A stretch of 64,000 nt of DNA. Origin: CAZCTC01 sp964501335 (GTDB lineage Bacteria; Chloroflexota; Anaerolineae; B4-G1; SLSP01). The translations under genes were made by a program, and so were the position numbers. Under the pieces are notes generated by a model. That model searched no databases. It was not told where the DNA came from and worked only from the letters and a program-made list of their open reading frames with translations. This document shows positions 60,601 through 64,000 of the stretch, one piece after another. Location of the stretch: contig CAZCTC010000002.1 of assembly GCA_964501335.1 (NCBI GenBank), positions 137,224-201,223 of the forward strand, written 5' to 3'. Position 1 is the first letter of the stretch, and each line of letters opens with the position of its first letter.

Positions 60601-61387
60601 CCGCCCGCTCGCCCAACAGTTCGGCCCCGGGCTCGCCCGCAAATTGTTCCCGCCCCAAGACCACCCCGGGCTCAAAGCCATAACGGCGGCCGCTGCGACC
60701 GATCAGCACCAGACGCTCTCGCATCCAATCTTTTAATTCTTCGTCCAATACCCGCCCGATGATCCAGACGGCACGCGTCTCTCCCGCCGACTCGATCACC
60801 AGCTGGCCGGCCAGCAAAGTATCCCGGATCAGCTTATCGGCCGGGAACCCCAACTGCACCCAATGCTCTCCCCCCTCCGGCAGCAAAGACGGACTGACCA
60901 TCAGATCGGTCAACTCGCCCCACAACCGCGCCGGCCCCGGCGACTGCACCACCAGCGACAGGCTCACCGGATATTTCGCTCGCAGTTCCCCTAAATCAAT
61001 CAGATCGGGTAGATTCCACCCCTTGCCGTGTTGCATCGCCCCCATGCTTTCCATCCGTCCGCAAATCTGAGCCCGACTTACCTCCGGCGCACATCCCGGC
61101 GCATACCAGATCACCGGATCATGTTGCCGCACTTCCGCCGAACAGGTCAGTTCGACCTGCAAATTGATCAATTCCACCCCTGGACTGCGCACAATCACAG
61201 CCGGGCCGCGCCGGGTCCACAACGTCATCGCCTCGGGATAGTCCCCCGTTCCGACCAATCGCACCGGCCGATCGATCAGAAAGGGTCCTTCATACTCCCC
61301 CGGCGCCAGCCGGATCTCCCCTTCTGTCAAAGGAGAGCGCAGCAGATGCCGCACATTGTCCCGCATACTCCACAATCGTCCAGCCAC
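57698..61387 (-). CDS. FHA-like plus eight Ig-like (BACON/HYDIN type) repeats
   Basis: 1229 residues. Residues 1-80: pectin-lyase-like start (LAPGEYEGPFLIDRPVRLVG). Residues ~235-320: FHA-like domain (VVLGREQFAG, PLRLNGQPLGVGRRRLL, GGETIEVGEFRLTV), but the SxxH phosphothreonine motif reads GERAAL, so phosphobinding may be lost. The rest is eight ~100-residue beta modules marked by VPWL/LPWL (SLVPWLRV, CGVPWLSV, NWAVV, SAVPWLRL, STLPWLEV, STLPWLAV, STLPWIDV, STLPWLEV), the last four very alike. GTG start with GGAG, 2 nt after the kinase stop. Scaffold of the cluster is inferred. Confidence 0.85.
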   Translation of the reverse strand: MAGRLWSMRDNVRHLLRSPLTEGEIRLAPGEYEGPFLIDRPVRLVGTGDYPEAMTLWTRRGPAVIVRSPGVELINLQVELTCSAEVRQHDPVIWYAPGCAPEVSRAQICGRMESMGAMQHGKGWNLPDLIDLGELRAKYPVSLSLVVQSPGPARLWGELTDLMVSPSLLPEGGEHWVQLGFPADKLIRDTLLAGQLVIESAGETRAVWIIGRVLDEELKDWMRERLVLIGRSGRRYGFEPGVVLGREQFAGEPGAELLGERAALVTKEPGGMWSLLQPLATATPLRLNGQPLGVGRRRLLRGGETIEVGEFRLTVEAKNTHLPVQAEGLLDLGRLSARVGAPSPTVQVQIEPGQRHWEGSVRSLVPWLRVPRPDVKGTGGQTVPVLLELGAELFQGGARVLRQPGALAVVGAKESWLIGVQLEVDLAPALTVEPAELDFGAVVSSRPVVYRSLRLRNTGTAPWQGHVICGVPWLSVDRQEVQCASGEVVELTLALTEALETLPEGVTALPAALVIEGSGSRRIVAVRLERVIPVVRLDFSPFKLDWGPVADWKAAAPQIVWARNSGNQEWQGTASCTVNWAVVEAAEVRCPAGGAAAVTVRLTNAVSALPAGEATGLLQLAGEGLNFDLPMRLHLEAPLVEVEPAVLDWVLDDRTALPGGVLRVRNCGGVPWQGRLQSAVPWLRLESETVLCPAGGETTVKVALTSQVNDFFRIPRQVVVDDALELSGPGVAVRVELRLDVRSVGLSRVVSSPAIETGPETTAIPSRQLPRIDFGTLDEVLDSWPACSWRWRNSSRQPVQGTVRSTLPWLEVEPAAFSAQPNEEVAFTARLTEKLLGLRPKRYTVTDGIVLEAGGEAYYGPVQLTLVSTVSFAARTAVGPLIESVAVPAVTKPEVLPVWRIDFGRAEAAELAGMQRELLLEPPFARPVEGTVRSTLPWLAVEPTHFSWRPGEFLLLRVSLTKDATRLRFKTYEISDALDIEGGGQRFKVGVSLEVGATVSAAALLPEGLSLDFGQVAEGRWVPVTRELRWVHRQAHPLMGRVESTLPWIDVAPEQFTAQPGQEIVLTARLTEKAAKLRSKRYELEDGLILRCGEQQQRVGVVLNVGGGQSVPVVAAPVLPEVADGLRVEPAVLDWGRVNDWRGALPVVSLTVTNGRQEAWRGTAHSTLPWLEVEPGTFTCPAGGRVTLRVRLTEAGARLRRGKRYQVADGVGIEVEGQTVWVEVAVEIL

Positions 61388-61389
61388 GG

Positions 61390-62793
61390 CTACTCCAGCT
61401 TCACCAGTTGCACATAAGCCAGCCGGCTCTGTTCCGCCGCCCCTAACAACAACCGGGCGCCGTCGTTAAGCCGGGCTCGCTGTCCCGGTCCCACTTCCCG
61501 CACCCCCTCATGGCTGTCCAACAACCGCACATCCGGCAGCTCCAGATTCTGAAGATACCAGGCACTCTCTCGTGGATCGAAATCCAACCGCGCCTGGGGC
61601 CGTTCATCCACCCCCGGTCCGGGATTTTTATCCGCATAGGCATGCCAGAGATAAAGCGGCCGTCCCGGCCATCCCACCAGGGTGTATCCTCGATCCGAAC
61701 TATATTCCCCCTGCCGCCCTCCCCGGGGCCGATAAAAATTCAGCAACGGCAGCTGAGTAAAGGTGTGCAACGAGGTATTACAAACCGGGCAACGCGCCGG
61801 ACGATGCGGCTGAAAAACAAAAACCCCCATCGGACACTTGGGATTGCTGCAAGGAATAACGGAATCGCCCATCCGAATCAAAAAACGCTCCCAATCTGCC
61901 GCCTGCGGACGTAAAGAAGCATCGTGCAGCCCATCCACAAAGGCCCGCCGCACCAGTTCCTGCACTTCGGGCGTCAACATAGTGGTATAGGGAATCGGCA
62001 GACCGTTCGGACGATTGGAAAAATCAGCCGGATGTTCGATAAAAAGGGCCTTCTCGCCCAAAGCCAGCGCCTCATCTTCGGCCGGATCGGGGGAATGAAC
62101 CTTGGGACCTAACAGAGGATGACGTTGAAAAAGCAGCCAGTAAATAAGGGTCGCCAATGCATGCAAATCAGTTCCCGCGGAAGGCATAGTCCGCGAGCGG
62201 GAAGAGGTCTGATTGGCGGTCAGTTCGGGAGCCATGCACATAGGAGTGCCCAAGACATTGGGCGGCAGGAAACCGGGGACCACCAATCCATCGCAATCGA
62301 TCAAGACGACGCGGTTGGCCTGAGGATCGATCAGAAAATTGCGGAATGAAAGGTCCGAATGACAGAGCCCGCGGTAATGCATCCGCCGCACCACCCGGGC
62401 CATTTTGATCGCCACCGAGAGATAATTGATCCACCGTCCCAGCTTTTCCGGACCATGTTGCGCAGCTACCACCCGCCGTGGTTTGGCTCCCAAAAACCAC
62501 CGCAGTTCCATCGTCCCCTTGGGCGCGCGGAGCATCGTCAGTCCAAGCGTGGGTTGACGGATAATCGCCTTGGGCCAGGAAAAAAATTCATCCCAATAGG
62601 GCTCGCCCAATACCACACTGTAATCCGAGCCGATGATCTTCTCCAGGGCCGCTTCCCGATCGGGATCGTTGTTCTTATACAGCTTGATGACATGGGTCCC
62701 GGCCCGATCCCAAAAAAGTCGGCCTTCGCCCCCCTCGGCAAAAGGTTCGTCGGCACAATCGATAAAGGAGCCGTCCGCCAGTGTTACGCGCAT
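61390..62793 (-). CDS. Ser/Thr kinase with C-terminal zinc ribbon (TerY-P type)
   Basis: 467 residues. Kinase: GGEGRL loop, Lys37 (VIKLYK), HSD147-L-SFRN152 catalytic loop, D166-C-D-G in place of DFG, and GTPMCMAPEL. The DCDG form is usual in kinases associated with TerY vWA proteins. Residues ~320-345 hold a zinc ribbon (CSNPKCP...CPVC), and the last ~110 residues form a beta-rich tail. It overlaps the PP2C gene by 10 nt and precedes the FHA/Ig gene by 2 nt: tight coupling. Confidence 0.9.
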   Translation of the reverse strand: MRVTLADGSFIDCADEPFAEGGEGRLFWDRAGTHVIKLYKNNDPDREAALEKIIGSDYSVVLGEPYWDEFFSWPKAIIRQPTLGLTMLRAPKGTMELRWFLGAKPRRVVAAQHGPEKLGRWINYLSVAIKMARVVRRMHYRGLCHSDLSFRNFLIDPQANRVVLIDCDGLVVPGFLPPNVLGTPMCMAPELTANQTSSRSRTMPSAGTDLHALATLIYWLLFQRHPLLGPKVHSPDPAEDEALALGEKALFIEHPADFSNRPNGLPIPYTTMLTPEVQELVRRAFVDGLHDASLRPQAADWERFLIRMGDSVIPCSNPKCPMGVFVFQPHRPARCPVCNTSLHTFTQLPLLNFYRPRGGRQGEYSSDRGYTLVGWPGRPLYLWHAYADKNPGPGVDERPQARLDFDPRESAWYLQNLELPDVRLLDSHEGVREVGPGQRARLNDGARLLLGAAEQSRLAYVQLVKLE

Positions 62794-63788
62794 GGATCCA
62801 TGGCAGACACCGCCGCCACCTCGCCGGCCACAAGCAACGATCGACGATAAAGCAACACGGCCGTGCGATCGTCAAAGGACCCCTTTTTCTCATATCCCAA
62901 CAGCTGCATCAGCGATTCATTCGGCATGGGCTGTTCAATAACTCTGTGAAATTGCTCAAAGAGCAGATGAAGAAACTGTTCGTAGGGGAAAAAATCATCG
63001 GCAACGCCGTCGCACAAAGCCGCCGCCAGGCGCAGCGGCCGTTCCAGATGGTACACGGCAACCCGATCCAGCCACTCCTCCCAGGGACGGCTGGTCAGAA
63101 ACAAAGTCACGCCGGCCGTCGCCCCCACATCGGGGTTCCCCAGCGTCCGGATCTCACCGTCTTCCAGCTCCAGGGCAATCACCCCGTCGCCGATCTGAGC
63201 GATGCCCACCCAATCGCCGTCGGGCATCGAACGATGGGCCAGCGCCAGAAAGGTCGTTCCCAATTCACCCGTGGCAATCTCCCGTCGCTCAGCTTCGGCC
63301 TCCAGAGCTGTCCCGGCCGCCTCGATCCCTTTTTTCAGGACCGCTTCCAGAATTACCCCCACCGGGCGTTCTCTCCCGGAAAGCGGAGCCAAAAGCTGTG
63401 TCATCGTCTGCACCGCTGCCGTCGCCACCAGTTGCGATCCCACACGCGAAAGTCGACACGATCCGCCGCCGTCGGCCACCACCAAAAGATGCCAGGCTCC
63501 GGCCGCATCCACCGCAAAGGCATCCTCCCGGAAAATCCCCCGATGCGCGTGCATCTTTCCACGGCGACTCGCCGCCACCAGAGCCCAGTCCCCGGCCGGC
63601 TTCCATTGATCCAGATGATGTCCCACCCGATCGGTCAGATCGTCCGATGGCTCCAGCTCTTTCCAAATCGTGGCCACCCCGGCTTCATTGACCGGCGCCG
63701 GCACGACCACGACCGCCGCTTCATCTTCGCTGCGCTGCGCCTCCGGATTAAACTCCTTCTCCGCATCCTCGCCGCTTTGAATATCCAC
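62784..63788 (-). CDS. PP2C-type Ser/Thr phosphatase
   Basis: 334 residues from a probable GTG 63788. Metal-binding blocks: HRGIFREDAFAVD, VVADGGGSC, QIGDGVIAL, LCDGVADDF and FDDRTAVLLY, the Asp set of PP2C. The first ~60 residues are Glu/Ala/Val-rich and unlike PP2C. First gene of the cluster. GGAAG lies 9 nt upstream of the start; because the region upstream is repeat DNA, the N-terminus is uncertain. Likely reverses the phosphorylation made by the adjacent kinase. Confidence 0.88.
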   Translation of the reverse strand: MDIQSGEDAEKEFNPEAQRSEDEAAVVVVPAPVNEAGVATIWKELEPSDDLTDRVGHHLDQWKPAGDWALVAASRRGKMHAHRGIFREDAFAVDAAGAWHLLVVADGGGSCRLSRVGSQLVATAAVQTMTQLLAPLSGRERPVGVILEAVLKKGIEAAGTALEAEAERREIATGELGTTFLALAHRSMPDGDWVGIAQIGDGVIALELEDGEIRTLGNPDVGATAGVTLFLTSRPWEEWLDRVAVYHLERPLRLAAALCDGVADDFFPYEQFLHLLFEQFHRVIEQPMPNESLMQLLGYEKKGSFDDRTAVLLYRRSLLVAGEVAAVSAMDPCA

Positions 63789-64000
63789 CTTGTGTTCTTC
63801 CTGTCCTGAAAATAGCCGGGATTTTTAACGCAGAGCCGCAGAGTTACAGAGACGCAGAGTCAGAAAGAAAAATAATTTATCCCTCTCTGCATCTCTCTGC
63901 GATCTCCCCGTCTCTGCGTTAAAATCTGGCTCTGAATTTTCATCTTTCGGGGTGCCGCCCCCGGCATGGCCTTCTGTCCTGAAAATAGGGCTCTATGGCA
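63789..64000. repeat. Dispersed repeat at right edge
   Basis: CTGTCCTGAAAATAGCCGGG, a CGCAGAG-rich block with inverted CTCTGCG half (63830-63925), GCTCTGAATTTTCATCTTTC, then CATGGCCTTCTGTCCTGAAA running off the edge. Same order as 19490-19690. Confidence 0.8.

Overview
The window looks like part of a chromosome from an uncultured or little-studied filamentous-type Chloroflexota (Anaerolineae/Caldilineae-like). This is inferred from gene style only: very large kinase/ATPase/histidine-kinase fusions, secreted proteins ending in a short hydrophobic YLPIV-type tail, orphan complex-I-like membrane subunits, a class III aminotransferase, an EF-G2-type GTPase, and intergenic DNA crowded with dispersed repeats. 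No rRNA, tRNA or CRISPR array was recognised.

Region 1 (1-3830) is the end of a probable integrated plasmid- or phage-like element, entirely on the minus strand. It holds a radical-SAM DUF5131-like protein, a winged-helix replication initiator, a DnaC-like ATPase, a small helical protein and a DUF2637 (SpdB-like) membrane/coiled-coil protein that runs off the left edge. The initiator gene contains a phased set of 22-bp repeats that looks like an iteron origin inside the rep gene, as in lambda O.

Region 2 (4084-32571) is ordinary chromosome: a 1855-residue sensor kinase with a probable pseudokinase head, a stand-alone rpsD, a small alarmone-hydrolase-like HD protein with a GNAT acetyltransferase, an oligopeptide-type binding protein, an LRR protein, small membrane proteins, a GIY-YIG-like protein, a second sensor kinase, a XylF-like binding protein, a membrane Mrr-type nuclease, polA and a CpXC protein.

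Region 3 (32572-47707) has a nitroreductase and then a candidate RiPP locus: a 102-residue precursor-like peptide with five cysteines at exact three-residue spacing (34968-35276), behind a near-consensus promoter and followed by a radical SAM/SPASM enzyme (33508-34650). After it come a 21-bp tandem array, a third sensor kinase, an overlapping operon of two antiporter-like subunits plus a NuoJ/K-sized membrane protein and an aminotransferase, an EF-G2-like gene with a leader terminator, and a ferrochelatase-like protein.

Region 4 (47951-63788) has a 1466-residue secreted propeller/FnIII/DUF11 protein, a 338-bp tandem duplication, and a seven-gene minus-strand cluster: PP2C phosphatase, Ser/Thr kinase with zinc ribbon, FHA plus eight Ig-like repeats, three vWA proteins, and a LIM/DA1-like metallopeptidase. 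It resembles the TerY-P (vWA-kinase-PP2C) triads, with unusual additions.

Across the chromosome at least 25 intergenic hairpins share flanks (AGAGAGTTTTTTATT / GGCTTTTTC) while stem sequences change in a base-paired way. They are mixed with CTCTGCG-rich and TCTACTGTCTAC micro-repeats.
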